Below, piece after piece: positions 25,035 through 33,087 of a DNA stretch of 64,000 bases. The notes beneath the pieces were generated by a model. That model was not told the origin of the DNA and did not search any database. It saw only the letters and a program-made list of their open reading frames with translations. The first letter of the stretch is position 1. The number at the start of each line of letters is the position of its first letter. A program made the position numbers and the translations under genes. Origin of the DNA: Variovorax fucosicus (GTDB lineage Bacteria; Pseudomonadota; Gammaproteobacteria; Burkholderiales; Burkholderiaceae_C); NCBI RefSeq assembly GCF_030316825.1, contig NZ_JASZYU010000003.1, positions 620,001-684,000 of the forward strand. Reading direction: 5' to 3'.

Positions 25035-25824
25035 GCGGGCCATGGCCTGCACCGACCTGCACGCCGGCACCCGCCGTCATCGCGCCGAGCACATAGGCGC
25101 GCGCCAGCGGCACCGCATCGGCCAGTGTGTGGCCGAGCGCCAGGCAGGCGGCAATGGCCGACGACAGCGTGCAGCCGGTGCCGTGCAGGTTGCGGCTCGC
25201 GATGCGGGCCGAGGCAAAGCGCTGCGGCGCAAGGCCGGCCTCGGCCAGCACATCGACCACTTCCTCGCCCTTCAGGTGCCCGCCCTTGAGCAGCACCGCG
25301 CGCGCGCCGAGCGCGAGCAGGTCGCTGGCCGCGCGGTCGAGCCCGTCGACACCGTCGATCGAGCGGCCGATCAGCAGCGCCGCCTCGTCGAGGTTCGGCG
25401 TGATCACCAGCGCGCGGGGAAACAGTTCGCCCACCAGGCGCTGCACCGTGTCGCTCTGGATCAGCCGGTCGCCGCTGGTGGCGACCATCACCGGGTCGAG
25501 CACCACGTTGGGCAACTTGTAGCGGTCAATCGCCCAGGCCACCACCTCAACCACCTCGGGCGCGTGCAGCATGCCGAGCTTGACCGAGTCGACACCGATG
25601 TCTTCCACCACGGCCTGGATCTGCGCCTTGAGGAATTCCGGCGGCACCGCGTGGATGCCGTTCACGCCCAGCGTGTTCTGCGCAGTCAGCGCCGTGATGG
25701 CCGTCATGCCGTAGCAGCCGAGCGCCGCGAAGGTCTTGAGGTCGGCCTGGATGCCGGCGCCGCCGCCGCTGTCGGAGCCGGCGATGGAAAGCACGCGCGC
25801 GTAGCGCAGGGAAGCGTTGGTCAT
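24979..25824 (-). CDS. thiD: Hydroxymethylpyrimidine/phosphomethylpyrimidine kinase
   Basis: 281 residues from the ATG at 25824. Phosphorylates HMP and HMP-phosphate to HMP diphosphate. It has the ribokinase-fold signatures SIAGSDSGGGAGIQADLKTF at the N-terminus, DPVMVATSGDRL near 117, and HGTGCTLSSAIAACLA near the C-terminus with the GTGC anion hole/catalytic region. Unusually it lies on the opposite strand inside an otherwise + strand thiamine cluster. Its end overlaps the cytX end, and its start is 23 bases from the thiO start, so both 5' promoters must lie inside coding sequence. Confidence 0.95.
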   Translation of the reverse strand: MTNASLRYARVLSIAGSDSGGGAGIQADLKTFAALGCYGMTAITALTAQNTLGVNGIHAVPPEFLKAQIQAVVEDIGVDSVKLGMLHAPEVVEVVAWAIDRYKLPNVVLDPVMVATSGDRLIQSDTVQRLVGELFPRALVITPNLDEAALLIGRSIDGVDGLDRAASDLLALGARAVLLKGGHLKGEEVVDVLAEAGLAPQRFASARIASRNLHGTGCTLSSAIAACLALGHTLADAVPLARAYVLGAMTAGAGVQVGAGHGPLNHGFAPVPTHRLPATAG

Positions 25825-25847
25825 CCGCAAAATTATCGACCACGCGC

Positions 25848-26906
25848 ATGACGACGATGCACGCGCCCCTGCCCTTCGACGATGCAACGGTGCTCGGTGC
25901 CGGCCTCATGGGCCGGCTGATGGCACTCGCGCTGGCGCAGCGTGGCTGCCGGGTGGCGCTGTACGACGCCGCCGGGCCGGAGGCCGATGGCGCGGCCGCG
26001 CGCGTGGCGGCGGCGATGCTGGCTCCGCTGGCCGAATCGGCCGTGGCGCCAGCATCGGTGGTGCGCATGGGCCAGTACGGCCTCACGCGCTGGCCCGAGT
26101 TGCTGGCCACGCTGGCTGCACCGGTGTTCTTCCAGCGCGAGGGCACGCTGGTGCTCTGGCACCGGCAGGACGCACCCGAGGCCGCGCGCTTTGCCGGCGT
26201 GCTGGCGCGCAGCGCGCAGCAAGTGCCGGAACTGCCTGCGATGCAAAGGATCGACGCGGCCGGCATCGCGGCGCTGGAGCCCGCGCTCAGCGGGCGTTTC
26301 GCCCAGGGCCTGTGGCTGCCCGGTGAAGGGCAGCTCGACAACCGCGCGCTGCTCGCCGCGCTGCTGGCGACGCTGCAGGCGCTGCCGAACGTGCAGTTGC
26401 ACTGGCACAGCCCGCGCGCACCCGCAGACTTTGCGCCAGGCGCGTCAGAGCGCGTGATCGACTGCCGCGGGCTCGGCGCCAGGCCGCAGTGGGCGGCGTT
26501 GCGCGGCGTGCGCGGCGAGGTGATCCGGGTGCATGCACCCGAGGTGACGCTCCAGCGGCCGACCCGGCTGGTGCATCCGCGCTATCCGCTCTACATCGCG
26601 CCCAAGCCCGACGGCGTGTTCGTGATCGGCGCGACCGAGATCGAGTCGGACGACATGTCGCCCGCGAGCGTGCGCTCGACGCTGGAGCTGCTGAGCGCGG
26701 CCTATTCGGTGCACAGCGGATTCGCCGAGGCGCGCATCCTCGAGATCGCCACGCAATGCCGGCCCACGCTGCCCGACAACCTGCCGGCGATCCGCTGGCT
26801 GCAGCCGCGCGTGCTGCAGGTCAACGGCCTGTACCGGCACGGCTTCCTGATCGCGCCGGCACTGCTGGACGACGCGATGGCCCGACTGGCGCACGAACGA
26901 CCATGA
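25848..26906 (+). CDS. thiO: Glycine oxidase / FAD-dependent amine oxidase of thiamine synthesis
   Basis: 352 residues. Oxidises glycine to iminoglycine, which supplies the C2-N3 unit of the thiazole ring. N-terminal FAD motif TVLGAGLMGRLMALALAQRG (about residues 13-32), a DAAO-like body and the C-terminal RHGFLIAPALLDDA segment that closes over FAD. The stop overlaps the thiS start (ATGA at 26903-26906), linking it to thiSGE. It begins 23 bases from the divergent thiD start. Confidence 0.92.
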   Translation: MTTMHAPLPFDDATVLGAGLMGRLMALALAQRGCRVALYDAAGPEADGAAARVAAAMLAPLAESAVAPASVVRMGQYGLTRWPELLATLAAPVFFQREGTLVLWHRQDAPEAARFAGVLARSAQQVPELPAMQRIDAAGIAALEPALSGRFAQGLWLPGEGQLDNRALLAALLATLQALPNVQLHWHSPRAPADFAPGASERVIDCRGLGARPQWAALRGVRGEVIRVHAPEVTLQRPTRLVHPRYPLYIAPKPDGVFVIGATEIESDDMSPASVRSTLELLSAAYSVHSGFAEARILEIATQCRPTLPDNLPAIRWLQPRVLQVNGLYRHGFLIAPALLDDAMARLAHERP

Positions 26907-27100
26907 ACATCCTCATCAACGACACCCCGTACGAGCTGCCCGGGGGCGCAACGCTGGCCGATGCCATCGCCGCCCTCGCACCCGTGCCGCCCTACGCGGC
27001 CGCGGTCAACCGCAGCTTCGTGCCGCGCTCCGCCTATGCGGCCCATGCGCTGCAACCCGGCGACCTCGTCGAAGTGATCCGCCCCGTCACCGGCGGCTGA
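26903..27100 (+). CDS. thiS: Thiamine sulfur-carrier protein
   Basis: 65-residue ubiquitin-like protein ending in the required Gly-Gly. The C-terminal glycine is adenylated and thiocarboxylated, then gives sulfur to ThiG. The sequence MNILINDTPYELPGGATLAD and the ending DLVEVIRPVTGG match ThiS closely. Start overlaps the thiO stop by 4 bases; thiG begins 17 bases after its stop with AAAGAGA before the ATG. Confidence 0.95.
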   Translation: MNILINDTPYELPGGATLADAIAALAPVPPYAAAVNRSFVPRSAYAAHALQPGDLVEVIRPVTGG

Positions 27101-27117
27101 ACCAGAAAGAGACAGAC

Positions 27118-27921
27118 ATGACCAACAACGACGATCCGCTGGTGCTCTATGGCCAGAGCTTCACGAGCCGGCTGCTGCTCGGCACCGCGCGCTACCCCTC
27201 GCCCGATCTGCTCGAAGCCGCAGTCGTGCGTGCCCGCCCCGCCATGCTCACCGCCTCGCTGCGGCGCCAGACCGCGACCGGCGGCACCGGCGCCGGCGAC
27301 AACGGCTTCTGGGAACTGCTGCGCCGCCTCGACGTGCCGGTGCTGCCCAACACCGCCGGCTGCCACAGCGTGCAGGAGGTGATCGCCACCGCGCAGATGG
27401 CGCGCGAGCTGTTCGACACGCCCTGGATCAAGCTCGAACTGATCGGCGACGACTACACGCTGCAGCCCGACACGCTGAACCTGGTCGACGCCGCCGCACA
27501 ACTGATCCGCGACGGCTTCCAGGTGCTGCCGTATTGCACCGAAGACCTGGTGCTCTGCCAGCGGCTGGTCGACGTCGGTTGCCAGGCGGTGATGCCCTGG
27601 GCCGCCCCGATCGGCACCGGGCGTGGCCCGGTCAACCCCTACGCGCTGCAGTTGCTGCGCGAACGGCTCGACGTGCCGATGCTGGTCGACGCCGGCCTGG
27701 GCCGTCCCTCGCACGCCTGCCAGGTGATGGAGTGGGGCTACGACGGCGTGCTGCTCAACACCGCCGTGGCGCTCGCGCAAGACCCGGTGGCCATGGCCGG
27801 TGCCTTTGCCGATGCCGTGCAGGCCGGCCGCGCAGCGCACCGCGCAGGCGCGATGGCCGCGCAGGAATCGGCCCAACCGAGCACGCCCGTGCTCGGCACA
27901 CCTTTCTGGCACCAGTCATGA
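27118..27921 (+). CDS. thiG: Thiazole synthase
   Basis: 267-residue TIM-barrel enzyme that builds the thiazole phosphate from 1-deoxy-D-xylulose 5-phosphate, iminoglycine and ThiS thiocarboxylate. N-terminal LVLYGQSFTSRLLLGTARYPS, the PWIKLELIGDD segment with the Schiff-base lysine (about residue 104), and VDAGLGRPSHACQVMEWGYDGVLLNTAVALA are characteristic. The stop overlaps the next start (ATGA at 27918-27921). Confidence 0.96.
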   Translation: MTNNDDPLVLYGQSFTSRLLLGTARYPSPDLLEAAVVRARPAMLTASLRRQTATGGTGAGDNGFWELLRRLDVPVLPNTAGCHSVQEVIATAQMARELFDTPWIKLELIGDDYTLQPDTLNLVDAAAQLIRDGFQVLPYCTEDLVLCQRLVDVGCQAVMPWAAPIGTGRGPVNPYALQLLRERLDVPMLVDAGLGRPSHACQVMEWGYDGVLLNTAVALAQDPVAMAGAFADAVQAGRAAHRAGAMAAQESAQPSTPVLGTPFWHQS

Positions 27922-28805
27922 CCTCAGTTTCCGAACAAGCCATCTTCGATGCACACACCGCGCGCTTCGGCGTTGCATCCGTAGATGCGCCGACCGACAC
28001 GGCCTACACGCGCGACGATGCGGTCTACCGCGCCGCCAAGGCCGCCTGCCTGCGCCTCGGCTTCATCGGAATCGATGCCGAATGCCTTGCCCAGGCCTGG
28101 GCAGCGCGCAGCCAGCGGCTCGGCTTCGACGCCACCGCCTGGCCCGATGATCCGGCCGACTTCGGCCTGCGCCCGTGGCCGCGCGAGGGTGCGTTTGCGC
28201 CCTGCCCCCAGGCGCTCGGCCTCTATGCCGTGCTGCCCGACGCCACCTGGGTCGGCCGCATGGCGCGCGCGGGCGTGCAGACATTGCAGCTGCGTTTCAA
28301 GTCCGACGACGCAGCGGCGGTCACGCGCGAGGTGCGCGCCGCCGCCCGGGCGGTGGCCGGTACACCCGCGCTGCTGTTCATCAACGACCACTGGCAAGCC
28401 GCGATCGATGCCGGTGCCTATGGCGTGCACCTCGGCCAGGAAGACATCGACGCGGCCGACCTCGGCGCGATCCGCAGCGCGGGCCTGCGCCTCGGCCTCA
28501 GTACGCACGGCTACGCCGAAATGCTGCGCGCCGATGCACTGAGCCCGAGCTACATCGCGATGGGCGCAGTGTTTCCGACCACGCTCAAGCGCATGGCGAC
28601 GGCGCCGCAGGGAACCGCGCGGCTTCAGGCCTATGCGCGCCTGCTGCGCGACTACCCGCTGGTCGCCATCGGCGGCATCGACCTGGAGAAGCTGCCCGAG
28701 GTGCTGCGTAGCGGCGTCGGCTCGGTGGCCGTGGTGCGCGCGCTGGTGGCAGCCGCCTCTCCCGAAGCCGAGGTCGCGCGCTTCCAGCAGGCCATGGCGC
28801 GCTGA
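27918..28805 (+). CDS. thiE: Thiamine-phosphate synthase with N-terminal extension
   Basis: 295 residues. Joins HMP diphosphate and thiazole phosphate to thiamine monophosphate. The catalytic TIM barrel occupies about residues 95-295: LGLYAVLPDATWVGRMARAGVQTLQLRFK, INDHWQAAIDAGAYGVHLGQEDID, and IAMGAVFPTTLKR, with AIGGIDLEKLPEVL. The first 95 residues are additional to the usual 210-residue enzyme and have no family that I recognise; they are not a ThiD domain. Last of the four coupled thi genes; the TonB receptor gene starts 28 bases later. Confidence 0.9.
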   Translation: MTSVSEQAIFDAHTARFGVASVDAPTDTAYTRDDAVYRAAKAACLRLGFIGIDAECLAQAWAARSQRLGFDATAWPDDPADFGLRPWPREGAFAPCPQALGLYAVLPDATWVGRMARAGVQTLQLRFKSDDAAAVTREVRAAARAVAGTPALLFINDHWQAAIDAGAYGVHLGQEDIDAADLGAIRSAGLRLGLSTHGYAEMLRADALSPSYIAMGAVFPTTLKRMATAPQGTARLQAYARLLRDYPLVAIGGIDLEKLPEVLRSGVGSVAVVRALVAAASPEAEVARFQQAMAR

Positions 28806-28833
28806 AAAAAAGCGCAACCTCAGAAAGAACCCA

Positions 28834-30981
28834 GTGACGCTTCACAACACCATCCCACGCTTCCGGCCGAACCTGGCCGTTGCCGCACTCCTTGTGCTCG
28901 CCGGCGCCGCCGCGCAGGCGCAGGACACCACCCTGCCGGCCATCAACGTTGACGCACGCAGTGCGCCACCGCAGGCCGACGTCAGCGGCTTTGGCGACAT
29001 GCCGCTGCGCACGGTGCCGCTGTCGGCCACCGTGATCACCAGCGAACAGATCCAGGCCAGCGGCGCGCGGCGGCTGGCCGACCTGGTGCAGTTCGATGCC
29101 TCGGTCACCGACGCCTACAACTCGGCCGGCTACTGGGACTACCTGACGGTGCGCGGCTTCGTGCTGGACAACCGCTTCAACTACCGGCGCGAGGGACTGC
29201 CGATCAGCGCCGAGACCTCGATCCCGCTCGACAACAAGGAGCGCGTCGAGATCCTGCGCGGCACCAGCGGCATCCAGGCCGGCACCAGTGCACCCGGCGG
29301 CCTCGTCAACTACGTCGTCAAGCGCCCGACCGAGCAGGACTTGCGCCAGATCCGCCTGGAGACCACGAGCCGCGGCAGCACGCTGGGCGCGATCGATCTG
29401 GGCGGGCGCTTCGGCGCCGAGCGCCAGTTCGGCTACCGCCTGAACGCGGTGCAGGAAAACCTCAAGCCGCTGACCCACAACCTCGACGGCAACCGCAACC
29501 TGCTGTCGCTTGCGGCCGACTGGCGCATCACGCGCGACTCGCTGCTCGAGGCCGAGTTCGAGACCAGCCACAAGACCCAGCCGAGCCAGAACGGCTACAG
29601 CCTGCTCGGCAACGTGCTGCCGGCACCGGTGAACCCGCGCATCAACCTCAACAACCAGCCCTGGTCGCAGCCCTCGGTGTTCAACGCGTTCACCGGCACC
29701 GTGCGCTTCACCCAGGCACTCAATGCCGACTGGCGCTGGAGCGCGCAACTCGGCCAGCAACGCCTGAAGACCGACGACCGCCTGGCCTACGCTTTCGGCT
29801 GCGGCGCCGAAGGCAACTACGACCGCTACTGCTCCGACGGCACCTTCGATTTCTACGACTTCCGCAGCGAGAACGAGCGCCGCCGCCTCACCGCCGGCAA
29901 CCTCGGCGTGAAGGGCCGGCTCGACACCGGCAGCGTGCGGCACGACCTCGGCTTCGGCCTCACCGAAAGCCGCGTGCGCAACCGCTTCCAGGATCAGGCC
30001 TACAACTATGTCGGCACCGGCAACGTATGGGGCACGGCCGTGGTGCCGGCCGACCCGACGCTCACCGACTTCAACACCAACCGCGATGAACGCAGCACCG
30101 AACTGTCGGTGCAGGACGCGATCCGCTGGAACGACAGGTTCACCACCTGGCTCGGCGTGCGGCACACGCGGCTGGATCGCGACAGCGTCCGCACCGACGG
30201 CTCGCGCCCGACCGGCTACAAGGACGGCATCACCACGCCATGGGTGGCCGCGAGCTACGCAATCGAGCCAGACCTGATGGCCTACGCGAGCTGGGGCAAG
30301 GGGGTCGAGTCGCAGATCGTGCCGAACAAGAGCGACCAGTACAGCAACGCCGGCGTCGCGCTGCCCGCGCTGGCGTCGCGCCAGTGGGAGATCGGCCTCA
30401 AGGGTGGCCGCGAAGCGTTGAGCTGGCAGGTGGCGTACTTCGACATCCGTCGCCCCATGACCAATCTCGATGCCTGCAACCGACTCGGTATCGAGCCGTG
30501 CGAAGGCGCCTACGACGGCAGCGCGCGCCATCGCGGCCTGGAGGCCAGCGCCCAGTGGCGCCAGGGGCCCTGGCGCCTGGCCGGCGGCGTGACATTCGTC
30601 GACGCCAAGCGTGAAGGCAGCCAGCTCGAGCCCGCCACCAACGGCCAGCACCCGACCAACGTGCCCAAGCAGGTGCTGCGCGCGCAGGCGGCTTACCGCA
30701 TCGCAGCGGTGCCGGGCCTCGAGGTGCAGGGCCAGCTCTCGCACGAAGGCCGGCGCAATGTGCTGGCCGACGGCTCGATCACCCTGCCGTCGTGGACGCG
30801 CCTCGATGCCGCGCTGCGCTACGAGACGCAGTGGAACGGCACCCGGCTCGCCTGGACGGTCGCCGTCGAGAACCTGACCGACCGGCGCTACTGGAAGGAA
30901 TCGCCCTACCAGTTCGGCCATGTCTACCTGTTCCCGGGCGCGCCGCGCACCTTGCGGGTGGGGCTGACCGCGTCGCTCTGA
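28834..30981 (+). CDS. TonB-dependent outer membrane receptor of the thiamine cluster
   Basis: 715 residues from the GTG at 28834, which gives a signal peptide ending in AAAQAQ. A plug domain follows (LRTVPLSATVITSEQIQASG, VEILRGTSGIQAGTSAPGGLVNYVVKRP) and then the 22-strand barrel, ending RTLRVGLTASL with an expected terminal aromatic/hydrophobic strand. Annotation tools tend to name such proteins siderophore receptors. Here its position 28 bases after thiE suggests uptake of thiamine or a thiamine precursor across the outer membrane, as inferred for other TPP-regulated receptors. Ligand is not determined by sequence. Confidence 0.88.
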   Translation: MTLHNTIPRFRPNLAVAALLVLAGAAAQAQDTTLPAINVDARSAPPQADVSGFGDMPLRTVPLSATVITSEQIQASGARRLADLVQFDASVTDAYNSAGYWDYLTVRGFVLDNRFNYRREGLPISAETSIPLDNKERVEILRGTSGIQAGTSAPGGLVNYVVKRPTEQDLRQIRLETTSRGSTLGAIDLGGRFGAERQFGYRLNAVQENLKPLTHNLDGNRNLLSLAADWRITRDSLLEAEFETSHKTQPSQNGYSLLGNVLPAPVNPRINLNNQPWSQPSVFNAFTGTVRFTQALNADWRWSAQLGQQRLKTDDRLAYAFGCGAEGNYDRYCSDGTFDFYDFRSENERRRLTAGNLGVKGRLDTGSVRHDLGFGLTESRVRNRFQDQAYNYVGTGNVWGTAVVPADPTLTDFNTNRDERSTELSVQDAIRWNDRFTTWLGVRHTRLDRDSVRTDGSRPTGYKDGITTPWVAASYAIEPDLMAYASWGKGVESQIVPNKSDQYSNAGVALPALASRQWEIGLKGGREALSWQVAYFDIRRPMTNLDACNRLGIEPCEGAYDGSARHRGLEASAQWRQGPWRLAGGVTFVDAKREGSQLEPATNGQHPTNVPKQVLRAQAAYRIAAVPGLEVQGQLSHEGRRNVLADGSITLPSWTRLDAALRYETQWNGTRLAWTVAVENLTDRRYWKESPYQFGHVYLFPGAPRTLRVGLTASL

Positions 30982-31015
30982 GCGTTCCGTGTTTGCAGGG
31001 AGAATCGGGGCCCGC

Positions 31016-33010
31016 ATGACGACGCCCGCCGCCGCCCACCCTCACCTCGCCCACCCCAAGTACCGCAGCGACATCGATGGATTGCGCGCGGTGGCCGTGC
31101 TCTCGGTGCTGGGCTTCCACGGCTTTCCGAACTGGGTGCCCGGCGGCTTCATCGGCGTCGACATCTTCTTCGTCATCTCGGGCTACCTGATCAGCACGAT
31201 CATCTTCGCCAGCCTGCACGGCGAAGGCTTCAGCTACCGCGAGTTCTATGCTCGCCGCATCCGGCGCATCTTCCCGGCCCTGCTGCTGGTGATCGCGGCC
31301 ACGCTGGCGTTCGGCTGGTATGCCCTGCTGCCGCACGAATGGCAGCAGCTTGGCAAGCATGTGGCGGCCGGCGCGGGCTTCGTCTCGAACTTCGCGTTCT
31401 GGAACGAGGCCGGCTACTTCGACAGCGCGGCCGAAACCAAGCCGCTGCTGCACCTGTGGTCGCTGGCCATCGAGGAGCAGTTCTACATCGTGTGGCCGTT
31501 GCTGCTCGGGTTTGCATGGCGGCGGCGCTGGCGTATCGCGCTGGTGATCGGCGTGGTCGCACTGCTGTCGCTGGCCGTCAACCTGGCGACCGTGCACAAC
31601 CATCCGAGCGCCGCCTTCTACTCGCCGGCCTCGCGCGCCTGGGAGTTGCTGCTCGGCGCCGGGCTGGCCTGGCTGCGGCTGCGCCAGGCGCACGCATTCA
31701 GCCGCCACCGCGATCTGCAGGCCGGTGCCGGGCTCGGACTGATCCTGCTCGGCTTGCTGCTGGTGCGCAGCCACCACGCGTTCCCCGGCGGCTGGGCGCT
31801 GTTGCCGACGGTGGGCGCCGTGCTGTGCATCGCGGCCGGGCCGCAGGCCTGGCTGAACCGGCACGTGCTCGGCTCGCGCCCGATGGTGTGGTTCGGCCTG
31901 ATCAGCTACCCGCTCTACCTGTGGCACTGGCCGCTGCTGACCTACGCGCGCATCCTCGAGGACGGCACACCGAACCGGCGCATCCGCGCGCTGGCGCTGC
32001 TGATCGCGACGCTGCTGGCCTGGCTCACCTACCGCTTCGTCGAGCGCCATGCGCGCCACAGCGAGCGGCGCAGCGTGGTGCCGCTGCTGGCCGGCGCCAT
32101 GGTGGTGCTAGCGCTGCTGGGCGTGCTGGCGGCCACGGCCCGTCTGCCGGCACGCCACAGCGACCCGTACATCAGCCAGGTGGCCGCCGCGGTGCGCGAC
32201 TGGGGCTATCCCGACGGGCTCACCTCCGAGACGGTGCGCGGCGAGAGAACCTGGCGCATCGGCACCGGCGGTGGCCAGGTGCTGCTGTTCGGCGACAGCC
32301 ACATCGAGCAGTACGGCCCGCGCGCGGTCGAACTCGGGCGCACGGTGCCGAAACAGCTCAACACGCTGCACTTCGCAACCTGGGGCGGCTGTCCGCCGAT
32401 ACCCGGCGTTTTCGAGGATCGCAACGTGCGCTGCGACGCGCGCCGCAACGCGATGATCCAGTACGCACTCGGCAGCGAGATCGATGCGGTGGTGGTCGGC
32501 GGCTGCTGGAACTGCTACTTCATCGCGCAGGCGCAGCCCAACGCGGCGCTGCGCGAGGACGAGGGCTACTACTACCAGGACGGACAGGTGAAGCACAGGT
32601 TTCGCGGCGGCGATGGCGTCGAGCGATCCCTGGCATCGCTCGAAGCGCTGCTTCGGCTGTTGTCGGTCCAGAAGAAGGTCTACCTGCTGCTCGACAACCC
32701 GGTCGGCCCCGACTTCGGGCCCGAAAAGCTGCTGAGCGGCAGCCGCATGGGCCAGATGAGTGTGGGTCGCATGTCGCCGACGGCACCGCTCCCGGCGGCG
32801 CAGGTGGCGCTGAACGAGCGGCTGCGGGCGCTGGCGACACGCGCGGGGGCCTCGGTGATCGATCCGCTGCCCAACCTGTGCCGCGCCGACCAGTGCATCC
32901 GCACGCTGCCCGACGGCACCCCGATCTACAAGGATTCGGATCATCTGCGCGCCGGGTACATGCGCAGGTTCGGCAACTGGCTGGACGTGGCGCTCATCCG
33001 GCCGCAGTAG
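31016..33010 (+). CDS. Membrane acyltransferase with SGNH domain (copy 1)
   Basis: 664 residues. N-terminal acyltransferase-3 membrane domain (DIDGLRAVAVLSVLGFH, residues about 20-36; FIGVDIFFVISGYLIS; ARRIRRIFPALL; LWSLAIEEQFYIVWP) with about ten membrane segments to residue 380. A periplasmic SGNH domain follows, with LFGDSHIEQYGPRA containing the GDSH nucleophile block and IYKDSDHLRAGY containing the distal Asp/His. Such OafA/OatA-like enzymes transfer acyl groups to cell-surface glycans or peptidoglycan. A close paralogue follows at once. The ATG at 31016 has a weak GGGAGAATCGGGG leader. Confidence 0.92.
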   Translation: MTTPAAAHPHLAHPKYRSDIDGLRAVAVLSVLGFHGFPNWVPGGFIGVDIFFVISGYLISTIIFASLHGEGFSYREFYARRIRRIFPALLLVIAATLAFGWYALLPHEWQQLGKHVAAGAGFVSNFAFWNEAGYFDSAAETKPLLHLWSLAIEEQFYIVWPLLLGFAWRRRWRIALVIGVVALLSLAVNLATVHNHPSAAFYSPASRAWELLLGAGLAWLRLRQAHAFSRHRDLQAGAGLGLILLGLLLVRSHHAFPGGWALLPTVGAVLCIAAGPQAWLNRHVLGSRPMVWFGLISYPLYLWHWPLLTYARILEDGTPNRRIRALALLIATLLAWLTYRFVERHARHSERRSVVPLLAGAMVVLALLGVLAATARLPARHSDPYISQVAAAVRDWGYPDGLTSETVRGERTWRIGTGGGQVLLFGDSHIEQYGPRAVELGRTVPKQLNTLHFATWGGCPPIPGVFEDRNVRCDARRNAMIQYALGSEIDAVVVGGCWNCYFIAQAQPNAALREDEGYYYQDGQVKHRFRGGDGVERSLASLEALLRLLSVQKKVYLLLDNPVGPDFGPEKLLSGSRMGQMSVGRMSPTAPLPAAQVALNERLRALATRAGASVIDPLPNLCRADQCIRTLPDGTPIYKDSDHLRAGYMRRFGNWLDVALIRPQ

Positions 33011-33087
33011 CGTCGCCGGATACCCGCAGATTTGCGGGGACAATCGAAGGCATCAAGCACAAGTCGCAGGAAGCGACGACCAGAACG

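Noticed and set aside
28585..31017. 810-codon minus frame opposite thiE and the TonB receptor
   Set aside because: Composition is typical of an antisense shadow; the receptor on the + strand has signal peptide, plug and barrel.
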